From DASVEE01 sp036399695 (GTDB lineage: Bacteria; Acidobacteriota; Thermoanaerobaculia; Gp7-AA8): 36,203 bases of DNA. Numbering within the stretch: the first letter of the stretch is position 1; each line of letters begins with the position of its first letter. Positions 14,093-25,145 of this stretch are shown here, in pieces. The DNA lies in assembly GCA_036399695.1 (NCBI GenBank), contig DASWMP010000240.1, positions 1 to 36,203 of the forward strand, given 5' to 3'. The notes under the pieces were generated by a model. The model was not told the origin of the DNA. It ran no database searches and saw only the letters and a list, made by a program, of their open reading frames with translations. A program made the translations under genes and the position numbers.

Positions 14093-17000
14093 TTAGAACC
14101 GGATCTTCGCCGCAACCTGGAACTGACGGGGGTTGCTGTTGCCGACGAAGCTGTTCTCCTGGCCGTACGAGTTGTTGCGCGTGAAGGTCACGCGGTCCGT
14201 GGCGGCGGCAAGGCTGTAGGTGAAGAGGCGCTGGTTCGTGCCGCTGATGAAGCGGTTCTCCCAGTTCAACAGGTTGAACACTTCGCCGATCAGCTCGATC
14301 TCGAAGCCGGCCGGCAGGCCGAACGTCTTCGCCAGTCGCATGTCGACGTTCTTGAAGTACGGCTGGCGCTGCGAGTTGCGCTGCTCGATGGTGGCGCCGC
14401 GGGCGGCGAGGAACGCCGCGAATTCCGGACGGGTCATGCCGTTCGCCTGCGTCAGGTCGATGACCTCGCCGTCGCGGTCGAGGAACACCGGGAACGCTTC
14501 GGAGATGTTGAACAGGCCGTTCACCTGCGCCTGGCCGGAGCCGACGCCGATGCTGCGGACGTAAGGAACGCCGCTGCGGTAGGAGCCGATGCCCGACACG
14601 AGGATGCCCCACGGCAGCTCGTACGTGCCGCTGAGCACCACGCGGTGGCGGACGTCGTTCTGGCTCGGGCCTTCCGACAGCGAGGGGTTGAACGGGTCAT
14701 AGCGGAAGGACGCGGAGGTCGAGCGCTCGTTCGTGTCCTGGTCGATCGACTTCGCCCAGGTGTAGCTCGCATTCCACGAGAGGCGGCTGCCGCCCAGGGC
14801 GAGCTTCTTCGTCTCCAGCGTGTACGCCTGATACGAAGCCTCTTCGTCGCTCACGTGCTGGCGCACTTCGCGGAACTCGGGGTAGAGCGAACCGGTGCCG
14901 CCGTTGGCGTTGTAGACCGGCAGGTTGCCGAACGAGTAGCCGAGCGGAACGGCGTTGACGTTGATGAGGGCCTGGATCTTGTCGAGCTTGGCGTACGTGC
15001 CGCCGATGCCGACGCTGTAGGCCTGGCCGAGCTGCTGTTCGAACTGCAGGTTCGTGCGCCAGCTCTCCTGCGCCTCGAGATCATCCGAGACGATCGTGAT
15101 GTCGCGGACGGCGGCGATCGTCGACGGCGGCAGGGCAGCGAGCTGCTCCTGCGTCAGGATGTTCGGGAACGTCGGGCAGGGCAGCGTGGCCGAGCAGTTG
15201 ATGGTGTACTGCGTGAAGTTGCCCGAGATCTGCGTCAGCGGGTTGGAGAGCAGGATCGACGGCAGATAGTTATAGAACTTGCCGACGCCGCCGCGGATCA
15301 CCGAGCTGCCGGTGCCGAGGAGGTCGTAGGCGAAGCCGAGGCGCGGGGCCCAGTTGTTCCGGTCTTCCTGGAAGTTCTCGATGAACTCCGGACGATTCGG
15401 GTAGACGTTACGCTCCGGGACCGGGATGGTCTGGAAGTCGTAGCGGAGACCGTAGTCAAGCGTGAGCTTCTGCACCGGGCGCCACGAATCCTGGGCGAAG
15501 AAGCCGTAGGTGTTCTGCTCCCACGACGTCAGGCCGCCGCCCTCACCGAAGCCCTGCTGGAACTGGTTCGGCTGGTTGTCCAGGAAGCGCTGAACGGACG
15601 GATAGCGGTAGACGCCGCCGCGGTTGCGGGGGAAGAGGTTGTCGATCGACATCCAGAGGGCGTCGACACCGGCCTTGAAGTTGTGGTTACCGGCCAGGAA
15701 GGTGAAGCTCTCCTTGAGCTGCCACTTCTTCTCTTCCGTGTTGTTCGGCAGGAAGTCGTTGTTGCCGAAGAACATGTTGGAGATGCCGGTCTGGCTGACG
15801 ATGAACTCCGTCGGCACGACGTTGGTCGGGGTGATGGGACGCTCGTCGGCCGAGTACTGGACGATGAGCTGGTTGAACGCCGAGTTCGTGACGATCGTTT
15901 CGGCCGAACCGACGATCTGGTTGAAGCGGTCGTTCTCGTTGCCCTGGTTCGAGCGGAAGTTGAAGGACGACTGGTTGTTCTTGTTGTCGAAGTCCGAGAG
16001 GTTGTCGCGGAGCCAGACGTGGTTGCGCGAGCCGATGTTCGCGTCGAACTTGATGAGGTAGGTGTTCTGGTCGGCCGTGGTGTCGTAGGTCGCCAGCTCT
16101 TCTTCGATCGAGTAGCCGAGGAGGCCTTCGAGCTTGGAGATGTAGGCGTTACGGACGTTCTCCGGCAGCGCCTGGAAGTCGGTGTCCTGGCGGAAGTCGT
16201 TCGGGACGACCGGGAGCGACTCGCGCTGGAAGTCGGCGTTGACGAAGTAGAAGAGGCGGTCGCGGACGATCGGGCCGCCGAGGGCGAAGCCCGGCTGCGC
16301 CGAATCCTTGGCGCGGAAGGCGTCTTCCACGGTCACGCCGTTGAGCTGGCGGGCGCGGGTGGCAGCCCACTCGCGGCGGCGGAGGAAGTAGAAGACTTCG
16401 CCGTCGAGATCGTTCGTGCCGCTCTTGGTGATGGCGTTGATGGTCGTACCGACGCCGCGGCCGTATTCAGCGGCGTACTGCGAGCGGATGACCTGGAACT
16501 CGCGGATGGCAGCCTGCGAGAAGGTGAACGGGGCGCGCGTACCGCCGCGCTGTTCGCCGAAGAAGTCCGAGTTCGACTCGGCGCCGTCGATGTTGAAGTC
16601 GGTCGTGATGCCGCGTCCACCGTTGCCGGTGAGGCGGCCGCCGAACGCCGAGGTGACGCCCGGCGTCAGCTCCGCGAGCGAACGGAAGTCGCGGCCAAGG
16701 ATCGGCAGGTTATCGATCTGCGTCTCGGTGACGGTCGACGTCAGGCCCGACTGCTCGGTGTCGACGACCGGCGCTTCGGCCGTGACGGTGATCTGCTCGG
16801 CGAGCTGCGGGTTGAGGACGATGTCGGTGCGGGTCGTGTTGCCCAGGAGCACCGTCACGTTCGGCCGTGCGGCCGTGCCGAGACCGGCGAGCTCCGCGAC
16901 GACGCGGTAGCGGCCCGGCTGCAGGAGCTGGAACGTGTACGTTCCGTCCGATTCCGTGACCGTGTTACGGGTCAGGCCCGTGTCGGTGCCCGTCACCGTG

Positions 17001-17152
17001 ACGGTCACGCCCGGAAGCGCGGCGCCACTGCTGTCCGTGACGGTACCGGTAATCGCGCCCGTGGTCACGTTGACCGACTGCGCGAAGGCCGCGCCTGTGA
17101 TGCAAAGCATCGCCAGCAGCGCGACGAAGAGACTTCGAGTACGGCTGTGCAT
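14093..17152 (-). CDS. TonB-dependent outer-membrane receptor with carboxypeptidase-regulatory-like domain
   Basis: 1019 residues. The start at 17152 is fixed by a strong AGGAGG five bases upstream and by the signal peptide MHSRTRSLFVALLAMLCITG ending AAFAQ. Residues about 30-115 are a carboxypeptidase-regulatory-like beta sandwich (GAITGTVTDSSGAALPGVTV). Then comes a plug domain (ITVTAEAPVVDTEQSG, DNLPILGRDFRSLAELTPGV) and a large barrel ending in Phe (VAAKIRF), the usual C-terminal signal for outer-membrane insertion. Such proteins are very numerous in Acidobacteriota and are thought to take up glycans, peptides or metal complexes; the ligand is not readable. It is followed by a terminator and runs alone. 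The TonB-C kinase gene lies 2 kb away, which is suggestive only. Confidence 0.92.
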   Translation of the reverse strand: MHSRTRSLFVALLAMLCITGAAFAQSVNVTTGAITGTVTDSSGAALPGVTVTVTGTDTGLTRNTVTESDGTYTFQLLQPGRYRVVAELAGLGTAARPNVTVLLGNTTRTDIVLNPQLAEQITVTAEAPVVDTEQSGLTSTVTETQIDNLPILGRDFRSLAELTPGVTSAFGGRLTGNGGRGITTDFNIDGAESNSDFFGEQRGGTRAPFTFSQAAIREFQVIRSQYAAEYGRGVGTTINAITKSGTNDLDGEVFYFLRRREWAATRARQLNGVTVEDAFRAKDSAQPGFALGGPIVRDRLFYFVNADFQRESLPVVPNDFRQDTDFQALPENVRNAYISKLEGLLGYSIEEELATYDTTADQNTYLIKFDANIGSRNHVWLRDNLSDFDNKNNQSSFNFRSNQGNENDRFNQIVGSAETIVTNSAFNQLIVQYSADERPITPTNVVPTEFIVSQTGISNMFFGNNDFLPNNTEEKKWQLKESFTFLAGNHNFKAGVDALWMSIDNLFPRNRGGVYRYPSVQRFLDNQPNQFQQGFGEGGGLTSWEQNTYGFFAQDSWRPVQKLTLDYGLRYDFQTIPVPERNVYPNRPEFIENFQEDRNNWAPRLGFAYDLLGTGSSVIRGGVGKFYNYLPSILLSNPLTQISGNFTQYTINCSATLPCPTFPNILTQEQLAALPPSTIAAVRDITIVSDDLEAQESWRTNLQFEQQLGQAYSVGIGGTYAKLDKIQALINVNAVPLGYSFGNLPVYNANGGTGSLYPEFREVRQHVSDEEASYQAYTLETKKLALGGSRLSWNASYTWAKSIDQDTNERSTSASFRYDPFNPSLSEGPSQNDVRHRVVLSGTYELPWGILVSGIGSYRSGVPYVRSIGVGSGQAQVNGLFNISEAFPVFLDRDGEVIDLTQANGMTRPEFAAFLAARGATIEQRNSQRQPYFKNVDMRLAKTFGLPAGFEIELIGEVFNLLNWENRFISGTNQRLFTYSLAAATDRVTFTRNNSYGQENSFVGNSNPRQFQVAAKIRF

Positions 17153-17244
17153 GAAAACCTCCTGAAATTGAGTGACTCGAGATTGCTGGCTCCCCGGGGT
17201 CTGGACGGACGGCTCCCCGGAAAGCAAAGGGAATGCGGTGCGCT

Positions 17245-17273
17245 AAATTACCTCACCCGGGCTGTCGCGTAAA
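17245..17273 (-). promoter_or_regulatory. Candidate promoter of the TonB-dependent receptor gene
   Basis: On the minus strand TTTACG (17273-17268) and TAATTT (17250-17245) are 17 bases apart, matching four and three consensus bases. They would give a leader of about 85 nt that contains the AGGAGG and a GGCTCCCCGG direct repeat. Confidence 0.35.
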
Positions 17274-17300
17274 GTGAAGCGAGGGTGAAAAGATGGTGCG

Positions 17301-17374
17301 TTTTGGTTTTTGGTCGTCGGTTTTTGGTTTAGCCGCCAAAGCGGACCCAAAACCAAAACCCAACAACCGAAAAC
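17301..17374. repeat. Family B inverted phrase repeat next to rho
   Basis: The left arm (17301-17330) is GGTTTTTGGTCG and TCGGTTTTTGGTTT; the right arm (17345-17374) is CCCAAAACCAAAACCC and AACAACCGAAAAC. The spacer contains GCCGCCAAAGCGG. It abuts the rho terminator hairpin. Confidence 0.75.
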
Positions 17375-17409
17375 GAGTTTCTGACGTCCGGAACGGACGT
17401 CAGAAACTC
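17370..17409 (-). terminator. Perfect 16-bp hairpin terminator overlapping the rho stop
   Basis: GAGTTTCTGACGTCCG (17375-17390) pairs perfectly with CGGACGTCAGAAACTC (17394-17409) around a 3-base loop, and TTTTCGG follows on the minus strand. The hairpin includes the last codons and the stop of rho, so stem formation competes with ribosomes finishing the gene. Confidence 0.8.
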
Positions 17410-18794
17410 TTCAGGAAAGCGTCGTTGCTGGGGAACTTCTGGAGACGCTCGAGCAGCATTTTCATCGCCGTCATCGGATCGGTGCCGGCGAGGGCGCGGC
17501 GGAGCGTGTGGATCTTCGGCAGGACCGGCGTCGGGATGAGTTTCTCTTCCTTACGCGTGCCGGTCTGAGCGATGTTGATCGCCGGGAAGATGCGGCGCTC
17601 GAAGAGGCCGCGATCGAGGACGATCTCGGTGTTACCCGTGCCCTTGAACTCCTGGAAGATCACTTCGTCCATGCGCGAGCCGGTATCGACGAGCGCCGTG
17701 GCGATGATCGTCAGCGATCCCCACTCCTCGGCGTTGCGCGCCGCGCCGAAGAAGCGCCGCGGCTTTTCCATCGTCCGGGCGTCGATGCCGCCCGAGAGGA
17801 TCTTGCCGGAGCCGCGCTGCTCGTTGTTGTAAGCGCGCGACATGCGGGTGATGGAGTCGCAGAGGATGACGACGTCCTTCCTGATCTCGACGAGGCGGCG
17901 GGCGCGCTCGAGGACGATCTCGGCCAGGTGAATGTGGCTGTCGGCCGATTCGTCGGAGCTGGAGGCCACGACTTCGCCATTCTCGACGCTGCGGCGGAAG
18001 TCGGTGACTTCCTCGGGCCGCTCGTCGACCAGCAGGACGATGAGCGTCACGTCGGGATGGTTCTTGTTGATGCCGTGAGCGATGTCTTTGAGGAGCGTCG
18101 TCTTGCCCGCTTTCGGAGGGGCGACGATGAGGCAGCGCTGTCCTTTGCCGAGAGGGGAGAGGAGGTCGATGACGCGTGTCGTCAGCCGCTCCGGTTCCGT
18201 CTCCAGCTTGAACACCTCGTTCGGATCGATCGAGATCAGTTCCGAGAAGGGGCGCCGCGAGTCGCGGTACTCCTCGAGCGGGACGCCTTCGACCAGATCG
18301 AGACCGACGAACTCCAGCCCGTTGCCGGTGCGGCGCGCCGAGCCGGTGAGATGAAGGCCGGCCTGCAGGTGCAGCCGTTCCACCACCGTGCGCGGCACGA
18401 TCGGATCGCCCGGCTGCTGATAGTAGTTGTTGGCCGGATCGACAAGGATCCCGGTGCCGTTCGGTTTGACGAACAGGACGCCCGCGACCTGCGTGAGCTC
18501 GCTCGGCGGAATGTCGGCGACCGACGGCAGAGATCCGCCGTTGTCCTGCTGCATCGGACGGTCGCCACGGCTTCCGCCGCCCCCGCCGCCGCCACTGCGG
18601 CCGCGGCGTACGCGACGTCGACGACGTCCTGCGCCGCCTCCCCCATCGGCATACTGCTGGCCGGAAGGTGAAGCTTCGTTTCCTGGTGACGGGCCGTTGC
18701 CGTTGGCCGGGCCCTGCTGCTGGCCGCCTTCGGCACCGCCCGGACGACGCTTGCGACGACGTCGTTTACGCGGATTGCGATTGTCTGGTGTCAT
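17400..18794 (-). CDS. rho: Transcription termination factor Rho
   Basis: 464 residues, longer than the 419 of E. coli Rho. Rho is a hexameric RNA helicase that ends transcription. The conserved core is complete: RNA-binding OB fold around 95-175 (SELTQVAGVLFVKPNG...ILVDPANNYY), Walker A APPKAGKT with Lys231, VLLVDERPEEVTDFRRSV, Walker B VVILCDS with Asp313, and the Q- and R-loop segments (ILSGGIDAR, FGAARNAEEWGSL, RIFPAINI). The first 85 residues are unusual: a basic cluster (KRRRRKRR) and Gly/Arg/Gln-rich low complexity in place of the usual N-terminal helical bundle. Divergent from the kinase gene across 286 bases. Confidence 0.96.
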   Translation of the reverse strand: MTPDNRNPRKRRRRKRRPGGAEGGQQQGPANGNGPSPGNEASPSGQQYADGGGGAGRRRRRVRRGRSGGGGGGGSRGDRPMQQDNGGSLPSVADIPPSELTQVAGVLFVKPNGTGILVDPANNYYQQPGDPIVPRTVVERLHLQAGLHLTGSARRTGNGLEFVGLDLVEGVPLEEYRDSRRPFSELISIDPNEVFKLETEPERLTTRVIDLLSPLGKGQRCLIVAPPKAGKTTLLKDIAHGINKNHPDVTLIVLLVDERPEEVTDFRRSVENGEVVASSSDESADSHIHLAEIVLERARRLVEIRKDVVILCDSITRMSRAYNNEQRGSGKILSGGIDARTMEKPRRFFGAARNAEEWGSLTIIATALVDTGSRMDEVIFQEFKGTGNTEIVLDRGLFERRIFPAINIAQTGTRKEEKLIPTPVLPKIHTLRRALAGTDPMTAMKMLLERLQKFPSNDAFLKSF

Positions 18795-19080
18795 TCAAAA
18801 CTCAACCAATGAGCTTTATCACCTGCTTTTAAGATTCCCGGGAACCAACGATTTCGGGGCGGAGAGGCAGACTCTCGAAAACGCCCAGGCAGGAAGCCAG
18901 CAAGATCGTCGCGAGGTGCGGCCAGTAGTATGGACAAGGGTCAGGGGAAAAAGCAAGAGGGGAGGATGAGTGCGGTGAGGGCGGGGGTGTCATCCCTCCA
19001 ACGCCCGTCGTGCCGAGCCTCGCACGCACTCCCCTTGGCTCTGCGGCCTCCACTGTGCCAAAATTCAACGCCCGACCCCC

Positions 19081-22041
<2,961 letters not shown>

Positions 22042-22042
22042 T

Positions 22043-22048
22043 TATAAT
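22043..22048 (+). promoter_or_regulatory. Consensus TATAAT box after the kinase gene
   Basis: A perfect TATAAT lies two bases after the kinase stop codon. It could drive the small coiled-coil gene and the importer genes, with the transcript starting at the edge of the family B repeat. No -35 match is visible. Confidence 0.4.
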
Positions 22049-22064
22049 CGCCGCGCTTCGCGCA

Positions 22065-22144
22065 GTTGGTTTTCGGTTGTGGGTTGTTGGTTTTCGGTGA
22101 AGACCGGCCCAACCAGAACCAAAGACCAACAACCGAAAACCGAG
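22065..22144. repeat. Family B inverted phrase repeat before the coiled-coil gene
   Basis: The left arm (22065-22098) is GTTGGTTTTCGGTTGT, GGGTTGTTGG and TTTTCGGT; the right arm (22109-22144) is CCAACCAGAACCAAAGACC and AACAACCGAAAACCGAG. The arms pair over most of their length. It lies in the presumed 5' leader of the gene at 22157. Confidence 0.75.
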
Positions 22145-22156
22145 CATGGAGGACTG

Positions 22157-22387
22157 ATGCCGATCCTGACCGACCAACAACGCAAGTTCTACGAGACGAC
22201 TCTTCAGGTGACTCGTCAGGAGATCAGTGACCTGAAGGATCAGATCGAGGAGGAGCTGGCGAAGGTGAAGGATCGCATCGCCGAGCTGCAGGACGCGATC
22301 AACGCCTCGAAGCAGATGTATTCGGCCGCCTGCACCCGCCTCGGCGTCGCGAACGATCTCGATGAGGACGAGGGTGGCGAGTCGTAA
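22157..22387 (+). CDS. Small acidic coiled-coil protein, function unknown
   Basis: 76 residues. The ATG at 22157 follows a GGAGG four bases upstream, which decides the start over in-frame codons in the repeat. Residues about 5-50 are a charged heptad-like helix (QQRKFYETTLQVTRQEISD then LKDQIEEELAKVKDRIAEL), probably a coiled coil. The tail is very acidic (DLDEDEGGES). No signal peptide or membrane helix. I do not recognise the family; size and composition suggest a structural or regulatory helper. It is followed by a hairpin terminator at 22410-22440 that overlaps the start of the next gene. Confidence 0.75.
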   Translation: MPILTDQQRKFYETTLQVTRQEISDLKDQIEEELAKVKDRIAELQDAINASKQMYSAACTRLGVANDLDEDEGGES

Positions 22388-22409
22388 CTCGCCGTCACCG
22401 GCGTCCACG

Positions 22410-22440
22410 AACCGCGGCCACGTGCCGCGGTTTTCGTTTC
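22410..22440 (+). terminator. Hairpin terminator overlapping the importer gene start
   Basis: AACCGCGGC (22410-22418) and GCCGCGGTT (22424-22432) pair perfectly around a 5-base loop, and TTCGTTTC follows. It has the form of an intrinsic terminator for the coiled-coil gene, but the likely GTG start of the substrate-binding lipoprotein (22422) lies in the loop. Confidence 0.6.
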
Positions 22441-23276
22441 TGGCGGTGCTGTTGCTGCTGGCCGCCTGCCGCGAGTCGCGCACGGCCACGACGACGACGG
22501 ACGACATCGGCCGCAACGTCACGATCCCGCCGCGCGTGCAGCGCATCGTCACGCTGGCCCCGAATCTGACGGAGCTCGTCTACGCCATCGGCGCCGGCGG
22601 GCGCCTGGCCGGCACGGACAAATTCTCCGACTATCCGGCCGACGCGAAGCAGGTGCCGAAGGTCGGCGACATGCAGCCGAATCTCGAGCGCATCACCGCC
22701 CTGAAGCCTGACGTGGTGCTGGCGTCGACGGAAGGGAATCACCCGAACCTCGGTCCCGCGCTCGCCGCGGTGAGCATCCCGATGTACGTGGTGCGCACGG
22801 ATCGCGCCGCGGAGATCCCGGACGCGATGAAGCGCCTCGGCGAGATCCTCGACGCGCCGGAAGCGGCCGAGAAGGCGGAAGCGATTCGCGCCGCGCTGGC
22901 CGCACAGAAGCGCACGCGCAAACGGTCACCGCGCGTCCTGTTCGCCGTCTGGACTGAGCCGCTGTACGTCGCCGGACGGCAGACGTTCGCCGGCGACATC
23001 ATCGAGCTCGCCGGCGGCACGAACGCAGTGACGGTGAACGGCTGGCCGCAGTTTTCGCTCGAGGCACTCGTCGCCAATCCGCCGGACCTGATCGTCTATC
23101 CGCAGAAGGCGGTGTCGATGGAGCAGCTCATGACGCTGCGCAAAGCGGCGCCGGGGCTGCGCTCCGCGTTCGTCGGCGTGGATGACGACGTCTTCACCCG
23201 CCCGGGCCCGCGCGTCGTCCAGGCAGCGACGCAGCTCAATGCGATACTCGACGCGTGGGAAGCTCGCTCCAACTGA
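22422..23276 (+). CDS. btuF: ABC importer substrate-binding lipoprotein, BtuF-like
   Basis: 284 residues from GTG 22422, which gives a compact lipoprotein signal (FLAVLLLLAAC, lipidated Cys16); an ATG at 22362 inside the previous gene is the alternative. The mature part is a class III periplasmic binding protein: DDIGRNVTIPPRVQRIVTL, then APNLTELVYAIGAGGRLAG, DKFSDYP and ALKPDVVLAS. This layout is that of cobalamin-binding BtuF and of related siderophore or haem binders. Cobalamin is favoured by the APNLTELVYAIGAG segment, but no cobalamin riboswitch is visible, so the substrate is uncertain. It overlaps the permease gene by 22 bases. Confidence 0.85.
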   Translation: MPRFSFLAVLLLLAACRESRTATTTTDDIGRNVTIPPRVQRIVTLAPNLTELVYAIGAGGRLAGTDKFSDYPADAKQVPKVGDMQPNLERITALKPDVVLASTEGNHPNLGPALAAVSIPMYVVRTDRAAEIPDAMKRLGEILDAPEAAEKAEAIRAALAAQKRTRKRSPRVLFAVWTEPLYVAGRQTFAGDIIELAGGTNAVTVNGWPQFSLEALVANPPDLIVYPQKAVSMEQLMTLRKAAPGLRSAFVGVDDDVFTRPGPRVVQAATQLNAILDAWEARSN

Positions 23277-24229
23277 GACGCCCGGCGCTCGTGCTGCTCG
23301 CGCTGCTCGCGGCGTCGGTCGTGCTGGCGCTGTCGATCGGCGCGACGCCGCTCTCCTGGCGCGCGCTCTTCGACGGCGATGAAGTCACGAATACGATCTT
23401 CTTCCGCATCCGCCTGCCGCGCGTGCTGCTGGCCATGCTCGTCGGCGCCACGCTGGCGGTGGCCGGCACGACGTTCCAGTCGCTGCTCCGCAACCCGCTC
23501 GCCGATCCATTCATCCTCGGCGTCTCCGGCGGCGCGGCATGCGGCGCGGCGGTATCGACGGCGCTCGGACTGGCGCGCATCCCGGGCATGATCCCGGCCG
23601 TCGCGTTCATCGGCGCCTGCAGCGCCACCGGAGGCGTGTTCCTGCTGGCGCGCCGCCGCGATCACACGGATCCGACGCGCCTGCTGCTCTCCGGCCTCGT
23701 GCTCAACGCGCTCTTTTCCGCCATCATCCTGATCTCGTTCTCGCTCTCGCGCGGCAGCGACCTGACGGCCGCACTGCGCTGGATGATGGGGACGCTGTTC
23801 GGCGCGAGCTGGACGAGCGTCACGCTGGTGGCGGTGCTGCTCGTCGCGGCGATGATCGTGCTGGCCTTCATCGCCAACGACCTGCGCATGCTGACGTTCG
23901 GCGAGGAAGACGCAAAGTCGCGCGGCGTGAACGTGGAGCGGATCAAGCTGGTCGGCTTTCTCTCGGCCTCGATCGTCACCGGCGCCGCCGTCGCCGTCAG
24001 CGGCATCATCGGCTTCGTCGGCCTCCTCGTCCCGCACCTCATCCGCATGATCTGGCAACGCGACTTTCGCCACCTTCTCCCGCTGACAGCACTCGGCGGC
24101 GCAATATTGGTCGTCCTGGCGGACGTCGGCTCCCGCGCCTTCGCCGGCGACACCGAGCTCCCGATCGGCGCCTTCACGGCGATCCTCGGCGTGCCGTTTT
24201 TTCTGTCGTTGTTGAGGAGGGAGAGGTGA
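23255..24229 (+). CDS. btuC: ABC importer permease, FecCD/BtuC family
   Basis: 324 residues from a GTG that overlaps the end of the binding-protein gene by 22 bases, so translation is probably coupled. About ten hydrophobic helices are seen. FecCD-family marks are RIRLPRVLLAMLVGATLAV, GTTFQSLLRNPLADPFILGVSGGA and, near the C-terminus, SGIIGFVGLLVPHLIRM, including the coupling segment that contacts the ATPase. This family imports vitamin B12, haem and iron-siderophores. The gene is separated from its ATPase by 127 bases containing a family B repeat, an unusual gap within such an operon. Confidence 0.9.
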   Translation: MGSSLQLRRPALVLLALLAASVVLALSIGATPLSWRALFDGDEVTNTIFFRIRLPRVLLAMLVGATLAVAGTTFQSLLRNPLADPFILGVSGGAACGAAVSTALGLARIPGMIPAVAFIGACSATGGVFLLARRRDHTDPTRLLLSGLVLNALFSAIILISFSLSRGSDLTAALRWMMGTLFGASWTSVTLVAVLLVAAMIVLAFIANDLRMLTFGEEDAKSRGVNVERIKLVGFLSASIVTGAAVAVSGIIGFVGLLVPHLIRMIWQRDFRHLLPLTALGGAILVVLADVGSRAFAGDTELPIGAFTAILGVPFFLSLLRRER

Positions 24230-24246
24230 GGGGCGGCGCTACGCAC

Positions 24247-24339
24247 GTTGTTGGTTGTTCGTGTTTGGGTTTTGGTACTCCGCTGCGCGAAGGCTGGCCG
24301 AGCACAGCACCAAAAACCAACAACCAAAAACCAACAACC
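24247..24339. repeat. Family B inverted phrase repeat inside the importer operon
   Basis: The left arm (24247-24276) is GTTGTTGGTTGTTCG and TGTTTGGGTTTTGGT; the right arm (24308-24339) is CACCAAAAACCAACAACC and AAAAACCAACAACC. The spacer holds CTCCGCTGCGCGAAGG and GAGCACAGC, resembling the linker at 1461-1476. It would form a large hairpin in the operon mRNA between permease and ATPase. Confidence 0.8.
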
Positions 24340-24356
24340 GCGACCGGAGGTCGCGC

Positions 24357-25145
24357 ATGCTGACCCTCCGCAACATCTCCCACGCCTACGCCAACGCCCC
24401 GGCCGTGCGCGACGTCACTGTCGACATCGGGGCGGGGCAGCTCGTGGCACTGGCGGGGCCGAACGGGTCGGGGAAATCCACGCTGCTGAAGCTGGCGGCG
24501 CGGGTGCTGACGCCGGCGAGCGGGGAGTTGTCGTTCGAAGGGAAGCCGCTGTCGGCGTGGCCGGCGAAGGAGTATGCACGCCGCGTCGGCTACCTGCCGC
24601 AGGATCCGGAGCCGGCGTTCCCGATGCGGGCGCTCGAGGTCGTCGTCTCCGGACGGGCGCCGTTTCTCGGGCGCTTCTCGTGGGAGAGCGAAGCCGATTT
24701 CGCGGCCGCCGAGGAGGCCCTGGCGTTGTGCGATGCGTCGCATCTCGCGCAGCGGTACCTGGATGAGATGAGCGGCGGCGAGCGCAAACGGGTCTTTCTT
24801 GCCCGAGTGCTCGCCGGGACGCCGCGGCTCATCCTGCTCGACGAGCCGCTCGCGGCGCTGGACATCGAGCACGTGCAGCGTTTCTCGGCGCTCTTGCGGG
24901 ACATCGTCGGCCGCACCGGCTGCACGGTGATGTTCGCCTCGCACGATCTGAACTGGGCCGCCGCTTACAGCGACCGCATGCTCGTGATGCAGAACGGCTC
25001 GCTGGCGCTGGACGCGCCGCCACGCGAGGTCATGACCCCAGAGGTGATGCAGCGGTTGTTCGGCTTCACCGCCGAGACGGTCGTGAGCGGCAACCAGACC
25101 TGGGTGGTGCCGAAGGTCGAGGATCTCGGAGTGCGGAGGCGATAG
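24357..25145 (+). CDS. btuD: ABC importer ATPase, BtuD/FecE-like
   Basis: 262 residues from the ATG at 24357, set by a GGAGG six bases upstream; upstream codons in frame lie in the repeat. All ABC motifs are present: Walker A GPNGSGKST (Lys40), Q-loop (YLPQDPE), signature MSGGE at 138-142, Walker B LILLDEP (Asp162, Glu163) and H-loop SHD (His196). It powers the upstream permease, completing a three-gene importer. The last codons (DLGVRRR and the stop) lie in the left arm of a family C repeat, so the repeat appears to define the C-terminus. Confidence 0.9.
   Translation: MLTLRNISHAYANAPAVRDVTVDIGAGQLVALAGPNGSGKSTLLKLAARVLTPASGELSFEGKPLSAWPAKEYARRVGYLPQDPEPAFPMRALEVVVSGRAPFLGRFSWESEADFAAAEEALALCDASHLAQRYLDEMSGGERKRVFLARVLAGTPRLILLDEPLAALDIEHVQRFSALLRDIVGRTGCTVMFASHDLNWAAAYSDRMLVMQNGSLALDAPPREVMTPEVMQRLFGFTAETVVSGNQTWVVPKVEDLGVRRR

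Noticed and set aside
14093..17152. The TonB-dependent receptor as the BtuB partner of the importer
   Set aside because: It carries a carboxypeptidase-regulatory-like domain and is about 1000 residues, unlike the compact BtuB; it is on the other strand and 5 kb away.
14645..17272. 875-codon open frame antisense to the TonB-dependent receptor
   Set aside because: Same kind of shadow; the minus strand has signal peptide, plug and barrel features.
22042..22421. Cobalamin riboswitch upstream of the BtuFCD-like genes
   Set aside because: No B12-box-like conserved segment or matching leader is visible; the space is filled by a family B repeat and a small gene.
24247..24339. Possible CRISPR-like repeats (family B phrases)
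   Set aside because: Phrases are 7-9 bases, variable and without regular unique spacers; there are no cas genes in the window.
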